Notes: generated from the letters alone by a model not told the origin. DNA of 64,000 nt from Thermohalobaculum xanthum (GCF_016623495.1 NZ_JAEHHL010000001.1:186001-250000); one strand, 5' to 3'. Numbered from the stretch's first letter, positions 1 through 8,914 are shown. Program-made: numbers and translations.

Positions 1-1342
1 GGATCGAGTTGAGGTAGAAATGCTCGTTCTCGGGCTCGAAGGCGCCCCATCCGCCCGAGCGCGACTGCATGCCGACAAGCCACTCGCAGGCGCGGTCGAT
101 GTTCATCGCGTAGCGCTTGGGGTCGGCACGGTGCATCGCCGCCACGACGACGGCGGTGTCGTCGACATCCGGATAGTCCGGATTGTCGTACTGGAACGCC
201 CAGCCGCCGGGACGCAGGCCGGGCCGGCGCACGGCCCAGTCGCCGACATGGTCGAGAATCTGCTTGCTGGCCAGCCAGTCGAGCGCCGCGATCAGGCGCG
301 GATCGTCGCGCTCTCCGCTCTCGAGGAAGGCGTGTGCCGCCAGCGACGTGTCCCAGACCGGCGACACGCAGGGTTGAAGGTAGATCTGGTCCTCGCGCTC
401 TATCACAAGCTTTTCAATCGCTTCCCGGGCGATCTTCATATGCGGATGGTCGTCAGGGTAACCGAGCACACGCAGCGCCATCACGGCGTTCGCCATGGCG
501 GGGTAGATCGCGCCCAGCCCGCTGTCGCCGTTGAGGTGGCTGATCGTGAATTCCTCGGCCTTGCGGATCGCGCGCTCGCGGATCCCCCTTGGTACATGCG
601 GCTCGGCGCGCTGCAACGCCTTGTCCAGAAGCAGGAACATCTCGCCGATCCGGCTGCCGGTCGGGTTGATCTGCCACTTGCGCTGTTCCTCGGGCGGGAC
701 CACGAACAGCTCGCGGATGTCGAGGCCGGTCGGGTTCGCGGCCTTCGCGCGCTTGGCATAGAGGATCAGAAGCGGCGTCAGCACCGTGCGCGACCAGTAG
801 GCGATCTTCGACATGTGGAACGGGAACCATTCCGGCATCAGGATCGCCTCGACCGGGATGCAGGGCATTCCGCGCCACGGGATCTGCCGGAACAGCGCCA
901 TCATGATCCGGGTGAACACGTTCGCTTTCGCCGCGCCCCCCTGGCCCAGCAGCCAGGACCGCGCGCGCGCCATGTGCGGCGCGTCGATGTCCTCGCCCGT
1001 CAGCTTGAGCGCCCAGTAACCCTTGACCGTGGCCGAGATGTTGCCCGCGCCGTCATGGAACAGCGGCCACGACCCGTCCGGGTTCTGGACCTTGCGCAGG
1101 TAGCGCGCGATCCGCGCCTCGCGTTCGCGGTCGATCTCGCCCAGGAAGTGGCGCAGCAGCACGTATTCGGCCGGGATCGTGCAGTCGGCCTCGAGCTCGA
1201 AGACGATATGCCCGTCCGGCTTCTGCATGTCCCACAGCCGGTCGGCGCGCTCGGCGATGATCGCCTTTCGCGTCTCGCGCGTCGGCGCATCCAGCACTTC
1301 CGCACCCCGAAGACTGTCGGCTGAAAAGACCGTGTTGTTCAT
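1..1342 (-). CDS. shc: Squalene-hopene cyclase, C-terminus cut off by window edge
   Basis: Cyclises squalene to hopene or hopanol at the cytoplasmic membrane, the committed step of hopanoid synthesis. About 447 residues are present and the family is usually 630-680, so roughly the last third lies outside the window. Seen directly: the catalytic acid motif DVDDTA at residues 392-397 and QW-type repeats such as KVQNPDGSWPLF near the N-terminus and GGWAFQYDNPDYPDVDD before the acid motif. The start chosen is the ATG at 1342, giving MNNTVFSADSLRG. The gene begins 63 bp after hpnE ends on the same strand, so it is probably the last known gene of the hpnC-D-E-shc unit. Assignment is secure; only the truncation limits it. 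Confidence 0.96.
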   Translation of the reverse strand, partial: MNNTVFSADSLRGAEVLDAPTRETRKAIIAERADRLWDMQKPDGHIVFELEADCTIPAEYVLLRHFLGEIDREREARIARYLRKVQNPDGSWPLFHDGAGNISATVKGYWALKLTGEDIDAPHMARARSWLLGQGGAAKANVFTRIMMALFRQIPWRGMPCIPVEAILMPEWFPFHMSKIAYWSRTVLTPLLILYAKRAKAANPTGLDIRELFVVPPEEQRKWQINPTGSRIGEMFLLLDKALQRAEPHVPRGIRERAIRKAEEFTISHLNGDSGLGAIYPAMANAVMALRVLGYPDDHPHMKIAREAIEKLVIEREDQIYLQPCVSPVWDTSLAAHAFLESGERDDPRLIAALDWLASKQILDHVGDWAVRRPGLRPGGWAFQYDNPDYPDVDDTAVVVAAMHRADPKRYAMNIDRACEWLVGMQSRSGGWGAFEPENEHFYLNSI

Positions 1343-1405
1343 GCCCGTTCCGACTTTTCTGTCTTTTTCTGTCTGCCCGCCGCAAATACCAGCCAGGCTC
1401 GTCCG

Positions 1406-2677
1406 TCACGCCAACACGCCTTGCGCCGCTAGCCGGGCGGCGATTTCACCCGATCGGATCGCCCCCTCGATCGTGGCGGGCAACCCGGTATCGGTCGCGT
1501 CCCCGGCAAGGAAGAGATTTTCCATGTCGGTCTGCGCCTTGGCACGCTTTGCCACAGCTTGAGGCGATTGGTCAAAGGTTGCCCGCTTCTCGACGATGAT
1601 CCGTGCGGCGTTGTGATCTTGCGTCCGCAGTCCGAGCGCGGCCCGGGTCTCGCGCCACAGGCGCGCGGTCAGCTCGTCGCGGTCGGCCTCGATCAGGCCC
1701 AGCGCGTCCGCTGCACTCACCGTTAGGCTGATCACGTCGCCGCGCACGAAGATCCATTGTGTAACCGCACCAAGGACGCCGGTCAGCGGCGCCATTCCGG
1801 CAAGCGCGGGGTCGTCGACGACGAAATGAGCGTTGAGGATCGCGCAGGAATCGCCGGGCAGGTCCAGATCCGGAAGGATCGGCCTGAGCCGCGACGGCGG
1901 AAGCGCCAGCACCACCCGGTCCGAGGGCGCCAATGCGACCTCGCCATCGGCGAAGACCAGCGTCGTGGCGCGCCGCCCGTCACGCGAGATCGCGCGCAGC
2001 GTCCTGCCAAAGGTTGGCGCGACGCCCTGTGCGGCCAGCCGAGCGAGTGCCGGCTCGACCAGCGCCGGGCCAAGCCCGTGGGGCGCGAACATCGGCCGCG
2101 AGGCCTCGCCACCCTTGCCGAAGGTCTCGACGACCACCCGGGCAAGCAGCTGCGCCGAGGCCCGTTCGGGCGTCGTGTTGATCGCCGCCAGCGTCAGCGG
2201 CTCCCAGAACCCGCGCCACAGCGGGCCGCGGTCGCGGATCGCCTCGGCCACCGTTGCGCCCGATCCGGCGCGGAGCAGCGCGAGGCCGCCCAGGTAGTCC
2301 GCCACCCGCGTTCCCGGCACGCGGCGCGAGGGCAGGGCGATCCACCAGGGCAGGCGGCCGCGGTTGATGCGCACGGTGTAGTGCGCGCCGCTGTCAAGGT
2401 CGGCGAAGGGAAAGCTCGCCTCGGGTGCCGGTGCCAGCGCGTCGGGCGCGCCGGCCAGCCGCAGGTAGTCCCGCACGCTCTGGTTGCCGGTCAGGACGAG
2501 GTGATTGCCGTTGTCGATCTGCCGGCCCAGCCGCATGTCGAAGAACGAGCGGCAGCGTCCCCCGGCGTGGCCCGCGGCCTCCCACAGCGCGACGCGCCGG
2601 CCCGCCGCTCTCAGGCGCAGCGCGGTCGAGAGCCCGGCGAGCCCGGCGCCCACCACATGCACGACCGCCTCAGACAT
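1406..2677 (-). CDS. hpnE: Hydroxysqualene dehydroxylase HpnE (FAD-dependent)
   Basis: Flavin amine-oxidase/phytoene-desaturase-type protein of 423 residues that reduces hydroxysqualene to squalene. The N-terminus has the dinucleotide-binding fingerprint G10-x-G12-x-x-G15 followed by the acidic residue of the beta-2 strand (RVALWEAAGHAGGR). A C-terminal FAD segment reads NLFLAGDATDTGLPATIEG. The ATG at 2677 was preferred over one 24 nt upstream because it overlaps the hpnD stop by 8 bp, which suggests translational coupling. It lies between hpnD and shc, the usual order of the three-enzyme HpnCDE route. Confidence in the function comes from both fold and context; an isolated copy could only have been called an amine oxidase. 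Confidence 0.94.
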   Translation of the reverse strand: MSEAVVHVVGAGLAGLSTALRLRAAGRRVALWEAAGHAGGRCRSFFDMRLGRQIDNGNHLVLTGNQSVRDYLRLAGAPDALAPAPEASFPFADLDSGAHYTVRINRGRLPWWIALPSRRVPGTRVADYLGGLALLRAGSGATVAEAIRDRGPLWRGFWEPLTLAAINTTPERASAQLLARVVVETFGKGGEASRPMFAPHGLGPALVEPALARLAAQGVAPTFGRTLRAISRDGRRATTLVFADGEVALAPSDRVVLALPPSRLRPILPDLDLPGDSCAILNAHFVVDDPALAGMAPLTGVLGAVTQWIFVRGDVISLTVSAADALGLIEADRDELTARLWRETRAALGLRTQDHNAARIIVEKRATFDQSPQAVAKRAKAQTDMENLFLAGDATDTGLPATIEGAIRSGEIAARLAAQGVLA

Positions 2678-3569
2678 CGCGCCGCGACCATGCCGGTGCA
2701 AGGATGCAGGTCACGCCCGCCAACAGCTTGGAAGGTTTCGACAATTTGAGCGCCTCGCGCGCGAAGCCGCGCGCCGCCATGCGGTTGAGATAGGCCTCGT
2801 AGACGCCCATCATCATCAGCGCCGGGGCAAGCGCGAGCCGGTCATGCGCCGGGACCAGCGCGCGTGCCGCATCGAACTCGGCCCGGGCCAGCGCGCCCAG
2901 TTCCGCGCCCAACGCCGGCAGGGCGGGGTGCGACGCGGCTTCCTCGGGGCGAGGAGGGATGCCATGGCGGGCCAGCATCTCCTGCGGCAGGTAGAGGCGG
3001 CCCAGCGCCGCATCTTCCTCGACATCGCGCAGGATGTTGGTCAGCTGCAGCGCGTCGCCCAGCGCCTGCGCGAAGCGCGCCGAGACATCGCCGCGCCAGG
3101 CGCCGAAGATCCGCATCGAGAGCATCCCCACCGCGCCCGCGACCCGCCGGGTGTATCGCCGCAGCTCGGCCATCGGCGGGGCTATGACCGGACCGTCGGC
3201 ATCCATCTGCATGCCCTCGATCAGCAGCAGGAACTCGGCCTCCGGCAGCTCATAGCGCTCGACCGGCCCGGCCAGCGCCCGCCCGATCACCGAGACCGGA
3301 CGCCCGGCATAGAGCGCCGCGATCTCGCCCCGCCAGGCGTCGAGCAGCTCGTGCTTGGTGGCGATCGGCCAGTCCTCGTCGGCGATGTCGTCGATCACGC
3401 GGCTGAAGGCATAGAGCGCCCACATCCCCTCGCGCCGCGGCCGCGGCAGGATCGCCATGCCCGGACCGAAGGACGAGCCCGCCGCACGCGTGATCCGCGC
3501 GACCTCGGCCGCCGGGTCAGGGGCGTCCGAGGGCAGGGGTCTCAGTGCGTCGAGGCCGGCAGGCGTCAT
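2670..3569 (-). CDS. hpnD: Presqualene diphosphate synthase HpnD
   Basis: Squalene/phytoene synthase family, 299 residues. Couples two farnesyl diphosphates to presqualene diphosphate. Both aspartate-rich Mg-binding motifs are visible: VIDDIAD at about 58-64 and DALQLTNILRDVEED at 172-186. SFGPGMAILPRPRRE (33-47) matches the substrate-binding segment of the family. The start chosen is the ATG at 3569, whose ATGA overlaps the hpnC stop by 4 bp; the alternative 30 nt upstream lies inside hpnC. The tight coupling to hpnC and hpnE supports a common transcript and balanced production of the three squalene-forming enzymes. Confidence 0.95.
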   Translation of the reverse strand: MTPAGLDALRPLPSDAPDPAAEVARITRAAGSSFGPGMAILPRPRREGMWALYAFSRVIDDIADEDWPIATKHELLDAWRGEIAALYAGRPVSVIGRALAGPVERYELPEAEFLLLIEGMQMDADGPVIAPPMAELRRYTRRVAGAVGMLSMRIFGAWRGDVSARFAQALGDALQLTNILRDVEEDAALGRLYLPQEMLARHGIPPRPEEAASHPALPALGAELGALARAEFDAARALVPAHDRLALAPALMMMGVYEAYLNRMAARGFAREALKLSKPSKLLAGVTCILAPAWSRRDV

Positions 3570-4426
3570 TGCGGCGCCCGGTGGGTCGCGGCGCGCCACA
3601 GGCCCGCGATCAGCCCGTGTGCCAGGTCGGCGCGCGAATGCTTGACGCGTTGTGCCAGCGGATCCTCGCGCCGAAGCCGCGCGGCGAGGCGCCGGGCGAG
3701 GCGCTGGATCACCGCCACCTCAGCCGCCAGCCGGCGCGAGCGGATCATTCCGGCCAGCGGCTCGGCCCGGTCGAGGAGGGCGTCGCAGCCGTCGAGGCAC
3801 CGATCGATCACGGCCCTCAGGCCGGCCGAGGCGGCGGGCGCGTCGAGCGCGCTCTCGTCGATCCCGGCTTCGGCCATCCAGTCCTGCGGCAGATAGACCC
3901 GGTCGAGGTTGCGCCGGTCGGGGCCGAGATCCTGGAGGTGGTTGAGAACCTGCAGCGCGGCGCAGAGCGCATCGCCGGGCGTTCCGGTGCGCGCATCCTC
4001 GCCGTGCAGTTCCAGAAGAAACCGCCCGACCGGGTGGGCCGAGTAGCGGCAGTATTCCAGCAGTTCCGCCCAGTCGGCATAGCGTGCCTTGAGCGCGTCC
4101 TGGCGGAAGGCGACCAGAAGGTCGCGCGCGACGTGATCGCCGACGCCCGCCTCCGTCAGGCTGTCGCGCAGCCGCGTGGCGATTTCGGGGCCCTCGGCGC
4201 CCGGTGCGAGGCCCGCCTCGCACGCGTCGAGCCGCGCGATTTTTTCCTCGGGTGCCAGCTCGCAGTTGTCGGCGATGTCGTCGGTGCCGCGGGCAAAGGC
4301 GTAGTAGCGCATCACATGGGGCCGCAGCCGGGCCTCGATCAAGCGCGAGCCGACGGGAAAGTTCTCGTCCCCGGCCCATTTGCCCGAAGGCGCCTCGACC
4401 GCCCGGCTGTCCGTTCGCTGATCCAT
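3566..4426 (-). CDS. hpnC: Hydroxysqualene synthase HpnC
   Basis: Squalene/phytoene synthase paralogue of 286 residues that converts presqualene diphosphate to hydroxysqualene. The first aspartate motif is GTDDIAD (47-53). The second is degenerate (ALQVLNHLQDLGPD, 157-170), which separates HpnC from HpnD, where the canonical DxxxD is kept. The start is the ATG at 4426, giving MDQRTDSRAVE, preceded by GAGG a few bases upstream. It is the promoter-proximal gene of the leftward hpnC-hpnD-hpnE-shc unit and diverges from hpnB. A 16-bp inverted repeat lies 25-69 nt upstream of the start and overlaps a plausible promoter. Confidence 0.94.
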   Translation of the reverse strand: MDQRTDSRAVEAPSGKWAGDENFPVGSRLIEARLRPHVMRYYAFARGTDDIADNCELAPEEKIARLDACEAGLAPGAEGPEIATRLRDSLTEAGVGDHVARDLLVAFRQDALKARYADWAELLEYCRYSAHPVGRFLLELHGEDARTGTPGDALCAALQVLNHLQDLGPDRRNLDRVYLPQDWMAEAGIDESALDAPAASAGLRAVIDRCLDGCDALLDRAEPLAGMIRSRRLAAEVAVIQRLARRLAARLRREDPLAQRVKHSRADLAHGLIAGLWRAATHRAPQ

Positions 4427-4450
4427 GGCCCTCGTCTGCCCTTTCCGGGG

Positions 4451-4500
4451 AGCCACGCTCCCGGCCGCGCGAACATAAGGGCCGGGGGCGTGGCTGGCAA
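4451..4500 (-). promoter_or_regulatory. Candidate hpnC promoter overlapped by a 16-bp inverted repeat
   Basis: On the minus strand TTGCCA (4500-4495) and TATGTT (4477-4472) are separated by 17 nt, a reasonable sigma-70 promoter for hpnC. Two 16-nt arms, AGCCACGCTCCCGGCC (4451-4466) and its reverse complement with one change (4480-4495), are separated by 13 nt. One arm covers the -35/-10 spacer and the other lies just past the -10. This could be an operator shared with divergent hpnB, or a hairpin close to the transcript start. The repeat is directly seen; the regulatory role is inferred. Confidence 0.55.
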
Positions 4501-4564
4501 TCGGCACTCTCCCGCGGTTGCGAAGGCTTGCGGGTGCGCCGGGCTCGGCGTAACGCTGTGCGCC

Positions 4565-5722
4565 ATGGTGCTCATGCTTGGCCTTCTCTCGGTCGCGATC
4601 TGGCTCGGTCTCCTGCTGGGACGCGGCGCCTTCTGGTGCGCCGATCAGCGCCTGCCGGACGCGCCCGCGCCCGGGCGCTGGCCGGTGGTGGCCGCGGTGA
4701 TCCCGGCGCGCGACGAGGCCGCCTCGATCGGCGCGGTTCTCGCGGCCCATGCGGCGACCGCGTATCCGGGGCGCTTCTCGGTCACCCTGGTCGACGACGG
4801 CTCGTCCGACGGCACGCGCTTCATCGCCGAACGCGCGTCCGAGGGGGCGGAGCGGCCGATCAGGGTGGTCAGCGGCGAGCCGCTGCCGCCGCGCTGGTCC
4901 GGCAAGCTCTGGGCGCTCGAGCAGGGCGTCCGCGCGGTCCTCGCCGCCGAGCCCGAAGTCGAGTACTTCCTGCTGACCGACGCGGATATCGAGCATGCGC
5001 CGCAGACGCTCTCGCGTCTCGTCGCGCTGGCCGAGGCGCACGAGCTTGCGCAGGTGTCGCTGATGGCCCGGCTCGATGCGCGCGGATTCTGGGGCGGGCT
5101 GCTGGTGCCGGCCTTCGTGTTCTTCTTCCAGAAGCTTTATCCCTTTCCGCTGGTGAACGATCGCAACTCGGCGGTCGCGGGCGCCGCGGGCGGCTGCATC
5201 CTGATCCGCCGCGCGGCGCTGGCGGATATCGGCGGGATCGGCGCGCTGATGGACGCGCTCATCGACGACTGCACCCTGGCGTCGCTGGTCAAGCGGGGCG
5301 CGCGCCGCAAGGCGATCTGGCTGGGGCTCGCGGACACCGAGGTCGTGTCGCTGCGCGACAACCGAGCGCTGGGTGCGATCTGGAAGATGGTGACGCGCAC
5401 CGCCTTCGTGCAGCTGCACAAGTCCTGGGCCCTGCTGGCGGGGGCGACCGTCGGCATGGCGCTCACCTATCTCGCGGGGCCGCTGCTGGTGCTGCTGGTG
5501 CCGATGCATGGCAGCGCGCCGGCGGCTGCCCTCGGGGTGCTTGCCTGGGCGCTCTCGGCGATCGCGTATCTGCCGACGCTCAGGCTCTATGGCGGGGACG
5601 AGGTCCGCGCCTTCGCGCTGCCGGCGGTGGCCTGCGTCTACATGCTGATGACACTCGATTCCGCGCGCGCCCACGCGATGGGCCAGGGCGGTGCCTGGAA
5701 GGGGCGCACCTACTCGCACTGA
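4565..5722 (+). CDS. hpnB: Hopanoid-associated glycosyltransferase HpnB (GT2, membrane)
   Basis: Family 2 glycosyltransferase of 385 residues with an N-terminal membrane helix (about 3-20), a GT-A catalytic domain and C-terminal helices (roughly 300-370). The nucleotide-sugar motifs are VDDGSSDGT (76-84) and TDADIEH (138-144); the second supplies the metal-binding DxD. HpnB is recurrent in hopanoid clusters and is thought to glycosylate the extended hopanoid side chain, though its exact substrate is poorly defined. The ATG at 4565 was chosen; one at 4574 is possible. It diverges from hpnC across the inverted repeat and converges on hpnA with only 15 bp between the two stops. Confidence 0.9.
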   Translation: MVLMLGLLSVAIWLGLLLGRGAFWCADQRLPDAPAPGRWPVVAAVIPARDEAASIGAVLAAHAATAYPGRFSVTLVDDGSSDGTRFIAERASEGAERPIRVVSGEPLPPRWSGKLWALEQGVRAVLAAEPEVEYFLLTDADIEHAPQTLSRLVALAEAHELAQVSLMARLDARGFWGGLLVPAFVFFFQKLYPFPLVNDRNSAVAGAAGGCILIRRAALADIGGIGALMDALIDDCTLASLVKRGARRKAIWLGLADTEVVSLRDNRALGAIWKMVTRTAFVQLHKSWALLAGATVGMALTYLAGPLLVLLVPMHGSAPAAALGVLAWALSAIAYLPTLRLYGGDEVRAFALPAVACVYMLMTLDSARAHAMGQGGAWKGRTYSH

Positions 5723-5737
5723 CCCGCGCGCGGGGGC

Positions 5738-6721
5738 TCAGAGATGGCCCTCGCGTCGAAGCCAGTCGATGGCATCCCGCAGCGCAGTCGACACCGGCGG
5801 CGGCGCAAAGCCCAGTTCCTCGCGCGCCCGGCTGGCATCGAACTGCACGTGCCGCGCGGCCAGCCGCACGCCCGTGAGCGGCGCTTTCGGCGGCTTGCCG
5901 GTCATGCGCGAGACCAGCGCCTCGACCCGTCCGGCCGCCAGCGCGACACCCATCGGCACGGTCGCACGCGGCGCGGGCACTCCGGTGATCCGAGCGATCA
6001 TGCCCGCGAGTTCGCGCATCGCGACATCCTCGCCCGACAGCAGATACCGCCGGCCCGCGCGCCCCGCGTCGAGCGCCAGAACGATCCCCGAAGCCAGTGC
6101 GCGCACGTCGACCAGGTTCAGCAGGCAGTCGATCAGCGCCGGCGTGCGCCCGGCCGCAAGGTCGCGGATCATCGCCGTTGGCGGTGTCAGCCGCGTATCG
6201 CCCGGCCCGACGGGGGCCGAGGGCAGCACCGTCAACGCGTTCTGCCCGTCGGCGGCGGCGGCCTCGACGGCAAGCTCGGCCTGACGCTTCGATGTGGGAT
6301 AGGGGCCCAGCAGCGCCTCGGGCGCAAGCTCGCTGCCTTCGTCGAGCACCGCGCCATCGGCCGCATCGCGCCCGACCAGCGTCGTGAAGCTCGAAACAAG
6401 GACCATGCGCGCGCCCGCGGCCTGCGCCGCGTGCAGAACACGGGCGGTGCCGTCGACATTTACGCGCGCGTAGTCGCCGGGATCGCGGGTCCACAGATGC
6501 GCGATCGCGGCGGCATGGATGACGCCCGTAACCCCGTCCATCGCGCGGGTCAGGTCCGAGGCGTCGAGGATTGAGCCTTCGACGGGCTCGGCCCCCTCGG
6601 GCAGCGGGACGGGAAAGGCAAGGTCGAAGCCGCGCACCCGCCGCCCGGCCGAGACAAGCTGCGCCACCACGTGCCCGCCGACGAAACCGCCGGCGCCGGT
6701 CACCAACACCGCGCCGGTCAT
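5738..6721 (-). CDS. hpnA: Hopanoid-associated sugar epimerase HpnA (SDR family)
   Basis: Extended short-chain dehydrogenase/NAD-dependent epimerase of 327 residues. The Rossmann fingerprint TGAGGFVG is at 8-15 and the catalytic pair is YPTSK (Y141, K145) after VLVSS (107-111). HpnA accompanies hopanoid clusters and is assumed to modify a sugar or polyol side chain; no direct substrate is visible here. Its ATG overlaps the stop of the upstream paraoxonase-like gene (ATGA, 4 bp), so it is the last gene of a leftward unit that starts with the aminotransferase. A generic dihydroflavonol-reductase-like enzyme is the alternative, but the neighbourhood favours HpnA. Confidence 0.85.
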   Translation of the reverse strand: MTGAVLVTGAGGFVGGHVVAQLVSAGRRVRGFDLAFPVPLPEGAEPVEGSILDASDLTRAMDGVTGVIHAAAIAHLWTRDPGDYARVNVDGTARVLHAAQAAGARMVLVSSFTTLVGRDAADGAVLDEGSELAPEALLGPYPTSKRQAELAVEAAAADGQNALTVLPSAPVGPGDTRLTPPTAMIRDLAAGRTPALIDCLLNLVDVRALASGIVLALDAGRAGRRYLLSGEDVAMRELAGMIARITGVPAPRATVPMGVALAAGRVEALVSRMTGKPPKAPLTGVRLAARHVQFDASRAREELGFAPPPVSTALRDAIDWLRREGHL

Positions 6722-7734
6722 CCGCGCCCTCCGCAGACCAGCAGGCCCGGCGCGATCGGGGACCCCGCTACCGTCAGGCCATTCACGATTGCGGCAACGC
6801 TCGCGCCGGAAAAGAGCGCGCCGCCCGGGTCGTCGAACAGGACGTCGGCCGTTCCCTGCGCCGGGTTTGCCAGAGCGAGGCGGGTGGGCGCGTGGCCGGC
6901 AAGCCCCCAGCGATAGAGCGCAATGCGGAACAGGTCGGGATGCAGCGCCACGGCGATGCGCCCGTCGGCGGTGCGTGTCAGGTTGTCGGGCCCGCCGGGC
7001 AGACGCATGGCCCCGCCGCCGAGCAGGCTGAGTCGTGCCCCGCGCGTTTCTGCGATGCTGACCTCGATCCCGTCGGTGATGATGCCATTGGGGAATTCGA
7101 GCCCCTCCGCGCGCAAATCGGCGCTGCCCGCGGCCGTTCGGATGTGCAGCACGCTTCCCGTGGTGCTGCCGGGCACGAGGTCTGCGGCCGACAGGCCGCA
7201 GGACCCGCGGTCGAGCGTGACGAGCAGATCGGTCCCCAGGAACGCGAGGTCATTGGCGCGGCACAGCGTCTCGCCGGCCAGGCGCCCGAGTCGCTCGAAC
7301 CGAGCGCCATCTAGCCGGCCCCACACGACCTCGGCCTCGCCCGGTGCCGGGCGGTTGACGAAGGCCAGAAGTTCGCCCGCAAGATCGACCGATACGCCAT
7401 GCGGCCGCGTGGGCTCCGGCACGCCCTCGATCGGCGTCACCGTGATCCTCGAGCCTGCCGCCAGGTCCCGCGCATCGGCCAGGAACAGGCCGCTGCGCCG
7501 CGCGTCCGTCGCGCGGCGGTCATCGGCCGACAGGACCAGAGTGGCTCCGTCGGGCAGGGGCGCGAGATCCTCGATGCCCGCCAGCGGTCCGATGCCCGGC
7601 GCCGTCACCTCGACCACCCGGCAGTCGCGGGCGGCATAGCGCGCCTCGACCGGCGCCGGCGTATTCGTCAGGAAGAGCGCGACCAGCGTGATGGCCAGGA
7701 GCGGCAGGCCAAGCGCCAGGACCATGCGGTTCAC
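6718..7734 (-). CDS. Membrane-anchored paraoxonase/arylesterase-like beta-propeller
   Basis: Protein of 338 residues with one N-terminal membrane helix (about 4-23) and a six-bladed-propeller-like body. Segments align by eye with serum paraoxonase calcium and catalytic positions: GIEDL (E55, D56), PHGVS (H112), ANDLAFLG (N161, D162), FPNGI (N216) and GPDNL (D250, N251). The residue matching the second histidine of the PON dyad appears to be arginine (FVNRP, R128). A lactonase or arylesterase is likely; the substrate is unknown. The GTG start at 7734 overlaps the sulfotransferase stop (GTGA) and has GGAG about 8 nt upstream; an ATG 9 nt downstream is the alternative. The stop overlaps hpnA, tying the gene to hopanoid modification by context. 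Confidence 0.75.
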   Translation of the reverse strand: MNRMVLALGLPLLAITLVALFLTNTPAPVEARYAARDCRVVEVTAPGIGPLAGIEDLAPLPDGATLVLSADDRRATDARRSGLFLADARDLAAGSRITVTPIEGVPEPTRPHGVSVDLAGELLAFVNRPAPGEAEVVWGRLDGARFERLGRLAGETLCRANDLAFLGTDLLVTLDRGSCGLSAADLVPGSTTGSVLHIRTAAGSADLRAEGLEFPNGIITDGIEVSIAETRGARLSLLGGGAMRLPGGPDNLTRTADGRIAVALHPDLFRIALYRWGLAGHAPTRLALANPAQGTADVLFDDPGGALFSGASVAAIVNGLTVAGSPIAPGLLVCGGRG

Positions 7735-8828
7735 GTCAGGTGCTCCGCTCCCGCCGGGCGGCCATAGTCCCAGCGCTCGAGCCAGTGCCCGAGAGCGTGC
7801 TCGACCTTGGCGACGGTCTCGGCATCGCCCTTGAAGCTGTTCTTGCGGTAGCCCTCGATCCCCGCGAGGTAGCTGCGCGCCCGGGCGGCGAGCGCCTCGA
7901 AGCCAGGCAGCTCGAGCCCCGCGTAGATTTCCTCGAGCGCGCCGAGCGGGTCGGCGTCGAGCCACGCGTAGGGAAGCTCGACGAAATCGGGCGCCGTCCA
8001 GCCCGCGGTCTCGGCCGCAAAGCTTGCCATAATCCGCTCATAGACCCGCAGGATCGTGGCGTCGATGTCCAGATCTGCCGGGATATCCTGAAGCGCCATC
8101 ACAGCCAGAAGCTTGTCGTAGAAATTCCGCATCGAAAGAAAGACTTCATGCGGGTTTCTGTGAATGTGAATGAACTTTGCGCCCGGAAACAGCCGGCGCA
8201 GCATCGCCGGGCGCGCGGTGTAGACCGGGTTCTTGATGAGAAGCGGCTTGCCCTGGTCGAGCGCGAGCTTGCGCATGAAGTAGGTGAAGCGCTCGGCCCA
8301 GGCGTCGATCTCGGCCGCATCGCAGCCGTCGAAGAACAGGCCGCGGTCGACCAGCCGGTCGAAGGCCCGGGGGAAATAGATGCCGTGGTAGAACGAGAGC
8401 GGCGACATGTTCGCGATCGCGATCTCGTCTTCCTGGGGGCTGGTCGGGGTCACGGGAATGTTGTCGATGAACCGCGTCTCGGGCAGCTGCCGCTCCAGCA
8501 TCGGCCGCAACAGCCGTGCGAGCCCGAACATGTCGTGCGGAAGGCCGACCGCGACCGGCGGCACGTAGCCCCAGTCGCCGAGGCTCATCAGATTGTAGAG
8601 ATGCGTCGTCCCCGAGCGCCAGTGGCCGAGGATGAAGACCGGCGGGGGCATGTCCTCGACCCGCGGCAGGCGGCGCGCGATCAGCGCGCGCTCGATCGCC
8701 GAGGCGGGCCAGCGCGTCAGCGCCGCGCCCCAGATCGCCGCCGCCGAACCAAGGCGATCGGGCCGGCCGCCGTCACGGAAGACGCGCCTGAGCGTGCCGA
8801 GATCTGCGCCGCTGAGGGGGTGGGCCAT
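7731..8828 (-). CDS. PAPS-dependent sulfotransferase family protein
   Basis: Sulfotransferase of 365 residues. The 5'-phosphosulfate loop GHWRSGTTHLYNL is at 68-80 and the 3'-phosphate-binding segment HIHRNPHEVFLSMRNF at about 221-236, with the usual arginine (R224) and serine (S232). Such enzymes move sulfate from PAPS to an alcohol or amine of a lipid, sugar or small molecule. The ATG at 8828 was preferred to one 57 nt upstream because GAGGA sits 5 nt before it. It follows the aminotransferase by 86 bp and overlaps the paraoxonase-like gene by 4 bp. Its place in one unit with hpnA suggests a hopanoid or glycolipid acceptor, which is inference only. Confidence 0.82.
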   Translation of the reverse strand: MAHPLSGADLGTLRRVFRDGGRPDRLGSAAAIWGAALTRWPASAIERALIARRLPRVEDMPPPVFILGHWRSGTTHLYNLMSLGDWGYVPPVAVGLPHDMFGLARLLRPMLERQLPETRFIDNIPVTPTSPQEDEIAIANMSPLSFYHGIYFPRAFDRLVDRGLFFDGCDAAEIDAWAERFTYFMRKLALDQGKPLLIKNPVYTARPAMLRRLFPGAKFIHIHRNPHEVFLSMRNFYDKLLAVMALQDIPADLDIDATILRVYERIMASFAAETAGWTAPDFVELPYAWLDADPLGALEEIYAGLELPGFEALAARARSYLAGIEGYRKNSFKGDAETVAKVEHALGHWLERWDYGRPAGAEHLT

Positions 8829-8914
8829 GCTTGTCCTCGGGGTCGTGGCGGGCGCGAGGCTATCCGCGCACGCGCCAGGGTTCAATGCGTGGGATCAGGG
8901 CGGGCAGGCGCGCC

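Noticed and set aside
20-1324. Long rightward reading frame opposite squalene-hopene cyclase
   Set aside because: Shadow frame of a high-GC gene: it lies antisense to a frame with the DVDDTA motif and cyclase repeats, and its product is Arg/Ala/Gly-rich with no family features.
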